Shown here: piece after piece, positions 1 to 12,960 of the stretch | Position numbering within the stretch: the first letter of the stretch is position 1 | Layout: each line of letters begins with the position of its first letter | NCBI GenBank assembly: GCA_035582835.1 | Contig: JAYKAV010002922.1 | Location: 143,487 to 207,486, forward strand | Source: Phoebastria nigripes | Lineage: Eukaryota > Chordata > Aves > Procellariiformes > Diomedeidae | Direction: 5' to 3' | Length of the DNA stretch: 64,000 bases | Translations under genes and position numbers: made by a program | The notes under the pieces: model-generated | Told to the model about the DNA's origin: nothing | Database searches by the model: none | What the model saw: only the letters and a program-made list of their open reading frames with translations

Positions 1-3000
1 TCAGAAGGAGGGGGGGAATATGCTGAATACAGAAATAAGCTCTCGGGGCTCTTGGAGCCCCTCTGAGCACACGTGGCACACGACCAAGCCTTGACTTTCC
101 TTATAACCACCCACGATAAATCTATAGGAATTGCTGCGTGCGAGTACTGCCTGTCCTGGTGTAAACGCTCTAACAGCGTTCCATTTCTAATCCTCTTTTC
201 ACAAATAACGTGCATTAAAACAAACAAGTATGCAAATAAACAGAAACCTCCAGAAGATAAAAATTGAAAAATTTTCACGCTGGGCAGCCTCTTGACAGAG
301 GATCTGTTTAGAAAATAAACCCAACCCCTTCAGCTGGGTTTGCAGTGCATTAGAAGGAATAAGCATATTTCTCCCCCAAGTCAAAAGCAAGCGTAGCCGC
401 AATGCTTTTGCACAGCGCTTTGTTAAAAATGGTAGCGGCTTAAAAGTTGGAACTTGGCACATGCGTCTTTCTCAGCGAAGGCAAGACTTGGAAGACAAGA
501 AACCGAACAAACTCCTGCCTGTTTCTAGCTGTGCAATCCAAAACGTGATTAAGTAGAGAGGAATGCGATTCAGGGAAGGCATGAATGGAGCGGGACTCTG
601 CAGAAACGGTTCTGCCTCATGGCTGTTACCTCTTCAGGGGACAGCGGGAGCACAGGAAAAACCACACTTCTCCCTGACAACTTTCCCAACTGCTATTTTG
701 GAAAATATCTCTGGTTACTACAATTCAGGATTAAAAACATCTAAGTGCTCTCTACTGTTCTAGTTTGTGTTTGACAGCACTTACTCCCTTGTGCTGTTTG
801 CGTGCCCTCCCAAACGGGACAGAATGACTAGATCCCCTCTGGACTGACAGCAAGAGGCCATCAAGTCCCCGGTCGAGCGTCAGGAGAGGCTCTTGCACCT
901 CTTCACTCTCCCCTCCAGCAGCAGCTTTATGCAAAGCCACTGACCCAACCACTGCAGGTCTGCGCTTATTCAGGAAGGCTCTGGCAGACTCCTGCAGCGT
1001 CTGCCCTCCACCATCCACTGGACACAGCATTAGAAAGACAAGCGGCAACCCACTTTGCTGCTGACCGAGCCATGCTCAATCCTCTTAGCTCTGCCCGCCC
1101 AGCTTGGCACAGATGGCAAAAGGCGGCAGGGGAGGGCTGCGTGAGCCCGGAGAAAGTGGCTCGTGCTCCGCTGGTGTGGGGAGAGGGATTTTCCTTCTCT
1201 TCAGACAGAAGCCAGGTCTTCTGCAGACATCAGCTCCACACCTCGGTCTACATTTCAGTGCGTTCACCCCACGGCGATAGGAAGCACCACCACATTATTC
1301 AGGGATTTGTCTCTTACCTGACACTCAACCGCCACAGGACGGTGTGATCCATCAGAGCAAACAGACTTCCAAGAAAGTAATCCTGATGCGTATCCATGGC
1401 TATTCCCTGCCAAGCCTTCCTCCTCGTATCCCAGAAAGTCATCTGCGAGGGGCAGTGCTGCCAGCTAAAGAGCAGGGGAAGGTCTTCTTCACCTCCAATA
1501 CCTGATGTCAGCACGGACCCAGCCCTCCTTTCCGAAATGTCTGCTGACAGATAAACTCCATAGGTACGGAGGTCTGGTTCCCTACATGACTTTAGATCTT
1601 TAACATCTAAATGGCTCTTTCAGGAGCCTTTTTAGGTTTGATATCCTCCAGCAGGCCCAAGAACATGTGTCTTAGTGAGGAGGCACCAACTCAAAGCTTA
1701 TTCTAAAGCTACATCTGTCTATATTAGTGAGTTGAACCATACCCAGGAGTGTTTCTGGCACTGGAACAAGATAATTTACAGCACCCAGGTGTTAGAACGC
1801 TCCCTGGCATGGCTGTGACACATTTCAACTAGCACATTCCCCGGCAGTTCCCAGGCACACCGTTCCCAACACTGCATGCAGCCACCAGGTCTTGGAGGCT
1901 AGGCAAATCTGCTAGCACGGAGGCAGGTGTCTTCATGCCAGATGCCCTCAGTCTCAGAGAATTTTTCCACGTGCATTTACTAGCACAGACAGAGCCTGCA
2001 TGCTACAATACTTGTCAGCTTAACCGGAGAAGGCATTTAAGGCTGCCAGCGTGGTGGGTAACCAGATTTGGTCCTTTCCTTAAATTTATCCTAAATAGGC
2101 AGTTTTGTCTTATTCTATGTTATGCTACTTGGGCTGTCCACTCCTACCCTCCGGAAGGTGGTCTTCCAATTATTTCAGAAAAGTTTTTCAGTTATGAGTA
2201 TAAATGAATGTCATTCAAGGAAGTTGGGTCATATTAGCTATATAGCTGGCAGACATAATCCATCAATGCTTAGAGTTTGCTAATCATCCACACACACCAA
2301 AGGCATACCCTGCAGATGAAAGAGGCCATGCAGTGTAAGAAGGCAGCTGACTTGCAGTGTTGAGGCATTAGGAGGAATTCTTCATATTTTTGTTAAAATG
2401 CGTCAGAATGTGATGGTGGGAGTCACCCAGACGTGCATTAGTGATCCGCTCCGGAGAGGCGTACAGGACCTTTGGCTGATGCAAAAAAGGATGCAGATCT
2501 GAACAGCGCTCTTGGATTCAGATATCAACACAATGAGACTTCTTCAGCTGTTACAGGGCTCTTCAAGGTTAGGAATTGCCCACTTGCAGGTTTCTACCTC
2601 TCTTGGGAAGGGATGCAGGTATCATCCTACCTTGTTGTCTGGGCTCAGCTTTGCTACAGCCATTGGTTAAGAAGGCTAACCTCATTAAAGGTGTGTGCAC
2701 TGCTGCCCTTGCACTTCTCAAGCTGACTGAAAGGTATCATCTATATACTCTGAATCATGTGAACGATGGGAGGAAAATGGCAATTCCTGACTCCCTCTCC
2801 ATCAGGTTAAGGAGCAACTCTCCCACGATTTCCATGACTTCGTGAGGATTGTTGGGTGAGAGCGTGTCCACTTTTTCTGATTGGTAACATAACCTTGAAA
2901 TTCATGAGCCCAATCTGCTCTGCTATGTCATATGGTTCCCACCATCTTCTGAAAGGAGAAGATTTCCATTCCAGTGTTTAAACACTCCCATGTGAGCTCC

Positions 3001-4871
3001 TCTGCTGTGAAGCCATTTCTGTGCCTGTTTGGCATTAGAGAAGTTCTCTTGTGTTGGAGTATGAGCGCTTGACGCTCTTCTGGATTTGTTGTATGAATTA
3101 TACTACATGCCAAAGACATCATACATGTGATGTACATCTTTGTGAATTCGTTTAACGTTCTTCTGAATATTGAACAGTACAGCTCCAATGGCTGTTCATT
3201 TGACTATAAAACAAAGAGGTTTTAATATTTAGCAGATTATTTAAGCCTCTCACCAGCTGTGACATGAAAATGGTCCTGTTGTAAATTAGGATCTACCCTG
3301 GCAAAGATCTTTATTAGCTGGGGGACAACAATCTTAGCAGTAGTAGAGAATCGTGTGGTGGACTATGAATACCATGTGGCTTAATACTCCATTACTGGAA
3401 TAATATCCCTACACAATGCACTGTTCCTCAAGGGTGTGACCAGGACTGGCCCCACTGATTCCAAGGGGCAGTCCTGCGAAGGGAAAGACAGTACAGAAAC
3501 TTTCAAAATCTTGATAGGAGATCAGCTCTGAACATGGGGCACAGAGGTTATTGGACTTCCTGTAAATACCAGGATCAGAAATAGTGGCTCTCTCCTGATA
3601 CAAATTCCTTATAGCTTGCCATGATTTTCTGACCAAGACTGGCCAAGAGACACAGTAGCTTCTAGGCCTTCTGAGGACATTTTTGTGATTGGAGTTTGGT
3701 CTCTCGGATGTCACTGTGCTCACCTAGTCGTTTGCTGGAGATGAAAGTCAGTTATCACAGTTTTCTGTAGGCACTTGGTGGTAACCTCAGCAGCCAAGTA
3801 ACTTCTCATTAGCCTCCCAGGAGCAGCAAAGATCTCTAGTCAATGCTTAGACATGCAATCACTCTGGCTGCAAATACATAAACAAACTGCCCCACCAGGT
3901 CAAGTGTCTTGCTGCACTAGGTGGAAAGCTGGCTCATGATGACAGTCAAGCCATTCAAAATGGCCGTGCTAACCTGGACACCTTCGGCCCCTGGAATACA
4001 GCATACGTTGTCTCAGTTAAATGCAGAGTGAACGAGATGGCTTTTTGTTCAGGAAGCCTTTTTTGCTTGCCAAGCAACTTGCTTCAACATAGCCAAGAAA
4101 GCTGATCCTCTTTGACCCATCTCTGTAAATCTCACCAGCAATATGGAGAAGGCAGAATGGGACTTGCAGCCTTAGCAGTGAAGGGAAATCAGAAATTCCT
4201 AATGTGGATGCTGATGCTACTGTTCCTGATGTGCTGCCAGTCCTGAATCGGTGATTGTTATTCCACTTGTTATTTACCTTAACCCTTCACGTAAATTCAT
4301 GTTGCCACCACATAATCAATCCATCTCATCAAGGGTTGAGAGGATCATCACTTTAGATCACTAAGACACTTGGGCCTCCTCTTCCACAGGACTCAGATGG
4401 TGCTCCACATTTTCCCTCATATGTGGTCCTGCTGTTTCTGGACTAGTCCATAGACCTTTGTGAGGAACTAACCAGACCAGGCTCTTCTCCTCTAACTTCT
4501 TTTTGCTAGCCAGATGCTTGTGGACGCGAGGATGGGGCTGGCTGAGCACACAGTAGACTGGTACCCTTTCCTAGTTACTGTAGGGTTTTATACTCATGTA
4601 GAGGGAAGACCTGACACTAGAGCCACCAAAACTGGTTCTCAGGGACAAAGGGATGTTTGGTAATATTTTTAAAGTTCTTCAGTTGGCTATGTTTCTTTAA
4701 CTGCCACAGACATTCAGCCCGTTATTCAAGTATTTCTGTTACTGGAGTACATGGATGACCATGAAGTCCTGAAGACATCTGGAAGCCAGTGTATGGTCCA
4801 ATGAGTTCTCCTGGACTTCAGGCTGGAGATAATGCCATTACCTCCCTTGCAGAACAGTGCAGATACCAATG

Positions 4872-5906
4872 ATGTGTAGGGTTGTTATCAGCCACGTGGA
4901 GTCCAGCCGGAGGCCAATTACCAGTGGTGTGCCTCAAGGTTTGATACTGGAGCCAGTACTGTTTAACATCTTCAGTAATGACCTAGATGATAGGACAGCA
5001 TGCATCCTCAACAAGTTTGCAGACAACGCAAAACTGGGAGGCGTGGTTGATACACCAGACGGTTGTGCTGCCATTCAGAGGGATCTTGAAACACTGGAGA
5101 AATGGGCAGATAGGGACCTTATCAAGTTCAAGACAGGGTGCAAAGTCCTGCTCCTGGGAAGGAGTGCATCGAGTGCACGCTGGGGGCTCACTGGCTGGAA
5201 AGCAGCTTGGCAGAAAAAGACATTGGGGTCCTGCAGAGAAGTTGAACATGAGCCAGCAACGTACCCTTCCAGCAAAGAAAGTCAACAGCATCCTGGGCTG
5301 TGTTGGGAAAAACGTTGGCAGCAGGTCAAGGGAGGTGATCCTTCCCCTCAGCCCAGCACTGCTGAGGCTGCATCTGGAGTGTTGGGTCCAGTTCTGGACA
5401 ACCCAGTACAAGAAAGATTTGGAGCAAGATTGGAGCAAGTCCAAGGAAGAGCCAGAAAGATGATTAAGGAACCAGTGTATCCTCCAGATGAGGAGAGGCT
5501 GAAGGACCTGGGACTGTTTAGCTTCAAGAAGAGGAGGCTCAGGGGGATCTTATCAATGCATACAAAGCCCTAGTGGAAGAGAGTAAAGAAACAGAGCCAG
5601 ACCCTTCTCTGTGGTATTCAGTGAAAGGACCAGAGGCAATGGAATGGAAATATAGGCACAAATGGAAATATAGGAAATTATGTTTAAAAATAAAGAAGAA
5701 ACTTTCTTATGGAGAGGGTGGTGAAGCACTAGAACCAGTTGCCCATTGAGGTTGTGGAGTCTTCATCTTTGGAGATACGCAAAACCTGATGGGACAAGTT
5801 CCTGAGCAGCCTGCTAGTTGACCCTGCTTTGAGCATGGGGGTGGACTAGCTGATCTCCAGAGCTGCCTTCCCACCTCAGCTATTGTGTGATTTCTGTGAC
5901 TGTGTG
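4872..5906 (+). mobile_element. CR1 LINE, 5'-truncated, RT C-terminal half to 3' end
   Basis: Translation begins RVVISHVESSRRPITSGVPQG and continues with VLFNIFSNDLDD, FADNAKLGG and IQRDLETLEKWA, all typical of the CR1 ORF2 reverse transcriptase palm and thumb. Later homology (EERLKDLGLFSFKKRRLRG) appears after frame changes, so the copy is a pseudogene. The element ends in a tgtgatttctgtgactgtg tail of the CR1 type. The FADD catalytic box reads FADN. The 5' boundary is where CR1 similarity starts, approximately. It lies antisense to DTNB. Confidence 0.92.
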
Positions 5907-8900
5907 TTTCTCAGCCAAGTGGAGCATTGTATCCTGGGACTTCCAGCTTTTTCAGGCTGCACCTTTATAGTTAAGAGGAGAGCAATTTCAAGCTACTTCA
6001 GTCCAAGCAAATGTAAGGATGTAAAGTTTCAATTCTTACAGATCAGTAATGCATCCTTTGGTTGGTCAAAATCTGCCTTCTTGAGTTTCAAATCCTTTTT
6101 GGCTCATTCACCATTGATTCCAACAGAAAGGGACTGGATAGTGAAACAATGTGTTGACATTATTTTAGCAGTCAGTTTTGGTTCTCTTATCCTCCTACTA
6201 ACATAGTATTCCAGGGAAAGAAGGGAGGTAAAATTGGGCAAATTCTTCCTTTGATCTCATATTTACCCTTTTTCTTTATCCATAACCAAGATGAACATCA
6301 CAGCACAGGAAAAACGAGCTAATATAATGCTGCATTTCCATGCAGATGATTATTCCTAGCAACGATGCTGGGTAAGAGAATGATATATGATACAGCATTC
6401 CACTTGCACAGTTAGAAGTTGGAGGACAGGGACGGTGGTGCCTCAGTTGTTTTCCTTCCTCCAGGAAATTCCTTGAAGATCGCTGTCACATTCTGCAATC
6501 TGGTCCCTTCACTAAGCCAAGGAATTTCTGCAAGATGCCTTAGCAAACCCAGGGATAAATCTTCACTGGCAGCATCAACTAACGATGAACTGGGCTCCAA
6601 CAGAAGATGCACACTTACCACCATCTTCTTTCTAAATTGATGACAGAACTTTAATAAAAGGCCATCCAGCGGTCACCAAAAGCCAATTTCAACACATGTA
6701 GCACTGAAGCGTTTTCAGCAATAGAAGTTACCCAGAAATATATATCTCCTTACAAAAAAGAAGTCACCAGAATTTCCAAATCAGGTATCCAATATCCAAT
6801 TTGGGTATCTGATAAACAACATGTAAAAAAACCCCAACAATGGGAAACACAGGATTAATNGTCATTAAAGCTTTGTGTATAAAGAAAACCATGTTTGAAA
6901 ATGCTGAAAATTCGTTCTGCTGGAGAGAAGACATTGAACATCTGGCTATTTCCGAGAAAAGCAAAAGGGCTCCCTCTGGAGTGGATTCCGAAATTAACAC
7001 AGGATTCAGATTTTAATAGGCGGGCAGAGAAGATGAAAATCAGTAACAAAGCAAATGCATTCTTGTCTCTTGTTAGTTTACTCATCCTGTTTACAATGAG
7101 CATACTGGGACTAATTCAAGGAGACTATATCATGACTGAATGATATGGATCCATGCCCAGAATATTAAGTCATTAATTAGTTTTCATGCATGGACTTGTA
7201 TGTGGCAAGGAGGCAAATTAAAGGATTCCTGAAGAGACAAGAAAGCTTTCTTAGCATGTAAAATACTCCAAAGAATCTCCAACAAAATAAATTATGAAGC
7301 CAGCTGAGAATCCACATTTTCAACCCTGGATGGTCATGCACAATTCTATAAAAACCTAATGAATACAGCCACCGGTTGCGTACCCATGGCAATAAACTTA
7401 ATTTGAAAGGGAGAGAGGAATAGCTTTAAGGACATATACAAAAACATGCTCTACTGGAAACTGATGAAGGCTGCTTCCAAATTTCCGAGTGAGAAAGACC
7501 CCACATTCCCATGGTTTATTTGCATACAAGCCAATTAACAGAAAATTGTTTTCATGCAGAAAGAAAAAAGAGTTAGATCACCTACAAAGTGAAGTCAACT
7601 TACTGCCTGCTTTTGCTCTTCTTCCTATAGACGTTGGCAAAAGAAAAAGGTGAAGAGAGAAACAGGATAGATTAATTATCATACGAAAAGGAAACACACA
7701 CACACAAAATGTACAACAGACCCAATGGAAGAACAGAACATGGTAAATTGTAGAAACATCTCCAGACATGAAAGGAAACACGGACGTTCGACACAACAGC
7801 CGTGGTGGGAAAGCAAAGGTGTCGTTTGTTCCATTCTCAAAAGAAGACTCTTGTCTAAAACGGCCTTCAGTGTTGGCAAAAGCTGAATACACGGGAAGGA
7901 TGTCACAGTATGAGTATCTTGGACACGGGATAGATATCCAGTGGATATCTTTTCTTTTACGCAGAACTTTTACCGCCTTCTCTTCCTACCCCGGACTCAG
8001 AAATGCCTCTCGAGCTGTCCTCAAGGCAAGAAACATCAGACCACCATCCTCTAAAGTCTGGAAATACCATCTGGAGTGTGCAACCGCCGCACGGCATTCG
8101 GTTCCCTGTGTGCACAAATCTGCCATCACAGCGACCCAAACCGTCATAACCTGAGAGGCAAAATATCACCTTTTTGGTCAGAGAGTGCCCGTTACCAGTG
8201 GGGCTGCAGGGACCTCTGCAGACGGGATTCAAAAGGGCAAAGTAACGAGTGGCGGGCAACCAGGTCTGGAACGGGAGGGGAGAAACTGGGAGGCAAAAGC
8301 ACCAAAGGTGCGGAGTAAGGACAAAGATGCAGAGAAAACAATTCCTTTGTTGCAATGCAACGTTTGTCAGTACGGATCACTACTAATTTGGAAGACCAAA
8401 AAAGGTGAAATATGGATGAATTTATCCTCTTCTGAAGCAGAGGATCGTACACTGTGATCCTGCTGGGGCAGTGGGGTCACATTCTGACTTCAACTATACG
8501 AGCATTCCTGGGAACGAGCAAAATATGACATAGTCGAGAGTTTCCTTCATAATTCAGAAGTTTTCATAGATTTTGTCCTCGCATATATAACAAGCATTTT
8601 GAGTCCTGCGGGCTGTTCTGTCTGTGGGCTCGGTTGTGTGGAGGAGCATGGCAGTTGTGGTGCGGGTAGCAACGCTGTGCATTAAAAGAAAGGCTGGCAG
8701 CATGTTTTTGATGACTCTCATGTACGCAGAAATAGCAACTACAGCTTTTTCAGGGTAAGAGTGTGTGTTCCCTCCAGCGGTGGCTTTGCATGGACTGCCA
8801 GTGCAGAGGGCAGCAGGACCACTGCTGGCAAGCACGTCTCCCCAGAAATTCAGGTCATGGAATTAAAAGTCACGGAATAAAAGCTCTTTCTGGCCTTGAA

Positions 8901-9580
8901 ATCCATGAACTCATTTATCCACCTCCCCTCATTTATTTCCCATCTGAGCAGGATTAACCTGAACCTGTCCCTTAATTCAGAGCAGCTTCTTCCCGCTGAC
9001 CACTGTACTAGAAGATGTTTTCCTAACTGCACTGAGGGCACTACAGAGATATCTGGGAACGACTGCAGAGCATTCCACATTTCTGAGCAGATACTTTTGT
9101 TTTTTTCTCCCAAGACTTTTCAGGTGTGTATTTCGGCACTGACGTAGCAGATGTAGGGTATGGCTCCACTGAACCACGGCTCAGCATCGGCTGCGGAGGC
9201 CAGCGCTGCCCTCCCCGCGCTCCCACATGTTCCCAGTTCCTCCTACCGGCACTGGGACACGCAGGACCAGATGGTAAGCCAGGTTAGGGAAAAGATCTTA
9301 AATGATCTCCACTCTACAAAAAAAGTTGTTAGTTTGAAAAATGAGGCTTCAGCATTAAGTACAGATGTGAAAAAAATCTCAGGAGGCGTGGAGCTTTGCT
9401 AGAAGGACTGAGCAGTTATGAGATAAATCATCAAATCAGCTAGTGAGGAAATTACCATTGAGGAAATGGAAAAAGTGAAATGGGATATGTCTGCTGAATA
9501 TCCGTGTAGCTGAAAGCAAAAGCCCTGCAAGAAGGCAGACAATCATCACTGCCGACTGCTTATTAGAGGAGTGCCAGCTA

Positions 9581-10093
9581 ATGGCACCAGGTGTCTTACA
9601 GAAGACTTCAGGAAAAAAGGGAAAGCTAAGCCAACGGCCGGGACGAGGAAAAGAAGATAAAAAATGTTGGAAGAAAGTCGCTGACGACAGCGCTGACGGG
9701 TCACTGGCCACCGTTCAGCCCAGACAGACAGGCTGCTGCTCGCGTGCGAGGGGCTTCATCTGCTTAACTAAAGAGTGGCTGGAGCGGCCAGGAGGACATG
9801 AGATTAGCGGCCAACGGGAGCCCTACGGTGGCCACTGCAGCAGCCCTGCAGACGCGGAGGCTACAGTATTAAACGACATTGTGCAAGGGCCTGTTCTCTG
9901 GCATGATCTGCACATGTCCGTGCTGTTAAAATCCCTTATCACCCCGATCGGGGTGGCCTTATCCAAACTGCCCCCCGGGAAGGGGTCCGGGCACCTGATA
10001 ACCCCTGGGCGGTGGTTGGAGATGGTTTGGGAAAGCGCTGGTAGCTCTGATCCAAGGGCAGGTCAGCGACCACACCACCAGCAGAGCAGGTAG
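9581..10093 (+). other. GC-rich segment with 170-codon open frame, identity unknown
   Basis: A GC- and CpG-richer island in AT-rich intron. One frame is open for 170 codons on the plus strand (antisense to DTNB) but I recognise no domain, signal peptide or family, and composition alone makes long frames likely. It contains a perfect 16-bp palindrome, caccccgatcggggtg (9940-9955), and a C/G-rich block after it. It could be a degraded repeat, a non-coding exon or chance. Confidence 0.2.
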
Positions 10094-10859
10094 GTGAGTG
10101 CCTGTCCAAGGAANGCTGTCTGGCACTAACGAGCTCACCCGGACAGATACAGCCGGGGTCTCACAAGTGCACGGGCCGATACAGCAGAAGATACCAATGA
10201 CAGCACTTGGTGAAGAGCTGAGCGAACAGAACTTCTCCTTCGGGGAAAACCACCAACAAATTTGCGTAACTGAAACCTCCTAACGGGAGCGTCAACACAT
10301 GTCGGCAACAAGATGTGGAAGGCCACTCGATGCAAAAACCAACCTTAACTCTGAACTGCAACGGCGTGGGCTAATACACATCAGAGCAGGACACTGATCA
10401 CGGGGTTTTGATTACCTCTGCACTAGCAACCAAAATAGTCGAGGGCCCTTCTCTGCTCTGAGGCCAACTATCACAGCATGGCTCGCCGCAGGAAAAAAGG
10501 ATGAACCTCCAGAGAACAACCATGTCCTTCCAAATACAGGCTCTCCTCTCTCTCCTTTTTTCAGAGAGGGAGCTGAGGTACCCAATTTTCAGATAACCAA
10601 GGTTAGGTAAGCTGAATCCAGCTCTAAATGGTGAAATGAAGGCAGCATTAAAAATGTAAAAAATACTGCATAAGAAAATGGAAAAAACCATAAAAGCTTA
10701 ACAGCTGATGTAAATTATAAATGAAAATTTTTGAAGTGCACCAAATGATGAGAGAAGCTAAAACCTTGCGGGAAAAATTCATGTCTGGCAGGGCTAAAAC
10801 CACCAAAAAGGAGACTTTGAAATGAACACAAATATCAGAAACAAAACAAAGCCTTGAGG

Positions 10860-11525
10860 TGGTGTATACTGCTTCTTGACAGTCATGGTAAAACTCTTAA
10901 TATGGGAAGAGGAATTAGTATTTCTGTTCTGTGTTTGAGTAATAGTACTTTGCCCTTGTAGCTTCTACCAGCAAACAGTGAAGTACTTTCCACTAATAAT
11001 GAGAAAAGGTGTTAAAAGGTATCTACCAGAAATAGTATTTTTAGATCAGCAGGCCTGGGTAGCTTGCAGCTGGGATTCTTGAAATAATCACATGAGGAGT
11101 TATCTGGTCCAGNGAAGGTAATTGTTAATAGATCTTGGAATACCCAGGACTGGAATGTGCTGTGTTGCACTGATATTCAAAAGGGAGGTAAGACAGCTTA
11201 AATAAGCATAAACATCCTACCCTGTCATTAATTTATCCAAAGTAACAGAAATGCTGATACAAGACTCAACTAATAAGTAATACATGAAGCATTATAACTT
11301 CATGGAAAAGAGGTCTTGCCAAATAAATCTGATTTTGTTATTTGAATGTATTACAAGTTTGGCTTCTAAAGGAACTGCACAGATGTAATATATTTTCATA
11401 TCTGCAGTTCCTTTAGAGGCCAAACTGTAATACATTGTCATTAACCAGTTAGCACTACACAAAATAAATAAAGCACTTTACATGGAGTAAGAGCTGGATG
11501 ACTGACAGCTTTCAAAAAGCACTCA
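10860..11525 (+). mobile_element. Ancient CR1-type LINE fragment (ORF2 pre-RT/RT) with internal hairpin
   Basis: Weak but collinear similarity to old amniote CR1 ORF2: a segment around 11040 equivalent to the KSAGPDxLHP region, then an NYRP-like region near 11200, 'aggtcttgccaaataaatctga' at about 11311 (equivalent to the region of SCQTNL), and 'attacaagtttgg' at 11349. After a 40-bp inverted copy (11397-11436) similarity resumes with the stretch corresponding to HDILIKKLA and the WxKxWLTDRxQ region (11437-11515). No intact frame remains. Boundaries are approximate. Confidence 0.7.
11345..11436. repeat. Near-perfect inverted repeat (hairpin) inside ancient CR1
   Basis: Left arm 11345-11385 (41 nt, begins aatgtattacaagtttggct) and right arm 11397-11436 (40 nt, ends ccaaactgtaatacatt) are reverse complements with about four differences, separated by an 11-nt loop (taatatatttt). 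The left arm matches the expected CR1 sequence; the right arm does not. Confidence 0.95.
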
Positions 11526-12114
11526 CTGGTGCAGAAAGGCACAAAAAGGAAAACAGCGATGAAGAGTAATGAAACTCCTCCTGTAACTCTCTGCATAGTG
11601 TTGCTAAGATCCAGAGAAGAATTCAACATACAGTTTGTTTTTTCCCAATTTAAAAAATCATATTAAAAAGCTGGAGAAGGCAAAGAAATCAACCTTAAAA
11701 AATACTGAAGTACAGTATTGTGAGAAGCTCAGAAAAGCTCTACCTGTTTAACTGATTTAAAGAAGAAGATTGAGAAGTGCCTTCACTGAGATGAGTAAGT
11801 ATCTGCGTAGGAAAAAACCAGGGGTGCTAAAGTACTCCTTAATTTAACGGAGGGAGAACCACATGTACCAAAGCCAATGGCTGTAAACTGAAGCTAAATA
11901 CATTAAAACTGAAAACGAGGCATAAATTTTTAACTGTGCAAGCAAATTTGCATTGGCAGTGAATTTTCCATTTTTGATTTCTTCAGTTCAAGAACAGATG
12001 TCTTTCTGGAAGATGCTTTAATCAAAGAGAAGCTGCCAGGCTCCATAGAAAGCTAAGGAGGGGAAATGCAAAGAACCAGATTATGCAACATGTAGAACCA
12101 AATAATTACAACAG

Positions 12115-12352
12115 TCACAGGCTCATAGGATGATTCAGGTTGGAAGGGACCTCCGGCGGTCTCACGTCCAGCCTCCTACTCAGAGTAGGGTCAAGTTAGT
12201 CCAGGTTGCTCAGAGCCCTATCCAGCTGGGTCTTGAAAGCCTCCAAGGATGGAGACAGCACAACCGCTGTGGGCCCCTGCCCCACTGCTTGAGCGTCCTC
12301 ACGGGGAAGAAGTTTCTCCTTATATCCAGTCCGATTTGCCCTTATAGTTTTT
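12115..12352 (-). mobile_element. CR1 LINE 3' end fragment
   Basis: Begins on the plus strand with the reverse complement of a CR1 tail (cataggatgattcaggttgg followed by aagggacct) and continues through the conserved 3' UTR blocks (gttgctcagagccc, cctccaaggatggagac). Truncated on its 5' side near 12352. Contains no coding capacity of interest; the open frame at 12130-12354 is spurious. Confidence 0.9.
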
Positions 12353-12559
12353 AAACAATTTTGAGAACTGGGGGAGTTAATTAAAAGATAATAGATTTAT
12401 AAATGAGAAGTCTAGTAAAAGCCAGCTTCTAAACTAACCTTCTGTATGATACAGCCTAGAAGATGTCATGAAAGTTTCTGTCAAGCTCATAATTGAACTG
12501 CATGATTCAACTTAATGAATGGGTCCTAAAAACATCCGTTTATCAAACGTGAGTCAGTC

Positions 12560-12960
12560 ATGGTTCCCCTCCCTCTTCTGCAATCCTCCTTCCTCCCTCC
12601 TGGGTCTCCCAATCGCAGCACCTGCCCCTCGTGCTCGTGCTCTCTTCCCTCCGCAACACCCCGCAGCACCCTCCGCGCTCTCCTCCGCGGTGTGTCACTG
12701 ACACCGATATCCGCTGCTGCTCCACACAATGCCCCGCTCACGTGTCCAACCGGTCGGGCAAGAGGAAACACGCACTGTTTGGGCAGCTGGGAGGTGAGAG
12801 TGCGATGGCCGAGCAGGCGGCAAAGGCGGGCGCGCTGCCTGCCTGCGCCTGCCTCGAGGGTGGGCAAAGCTCTGCAGCTGGCTCGGGAGCCNGCACGTTG
12901 TACAGGTTCGGAGCAGCGCATCTGAGAAAGACAGCCCACCCGGCCTTCAGGGCTTCCGAG
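12560..12960. other. GC-rich segment, no gene recognised
   Basis: The left half (12560-12680) is a pyrimidine-rich strand of C and T runs. The right half has several CpGs and open frames on both strands that encode Arg/Ala/Pro-rich, low-information peptides. No splice-bounded coding segment or family similarity is visible. It could be a small CpG island; this is a guess. Confidence 0.25.

Noticed and set aside
1318..1501. Possible minus-strand exon: AG-bounded start, strong donor gtaagag, open frame containing DTHQDYFLGSLFALMDH
   Set aside because: It is open only in a frame that starts in phase 1, while the last DTNB exon in the window ends in phase 0. In phase 0 it meets a stop after about 20 codons. 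The peptide resembles no protein I know, so it is most likely a chance pseudo-exon.
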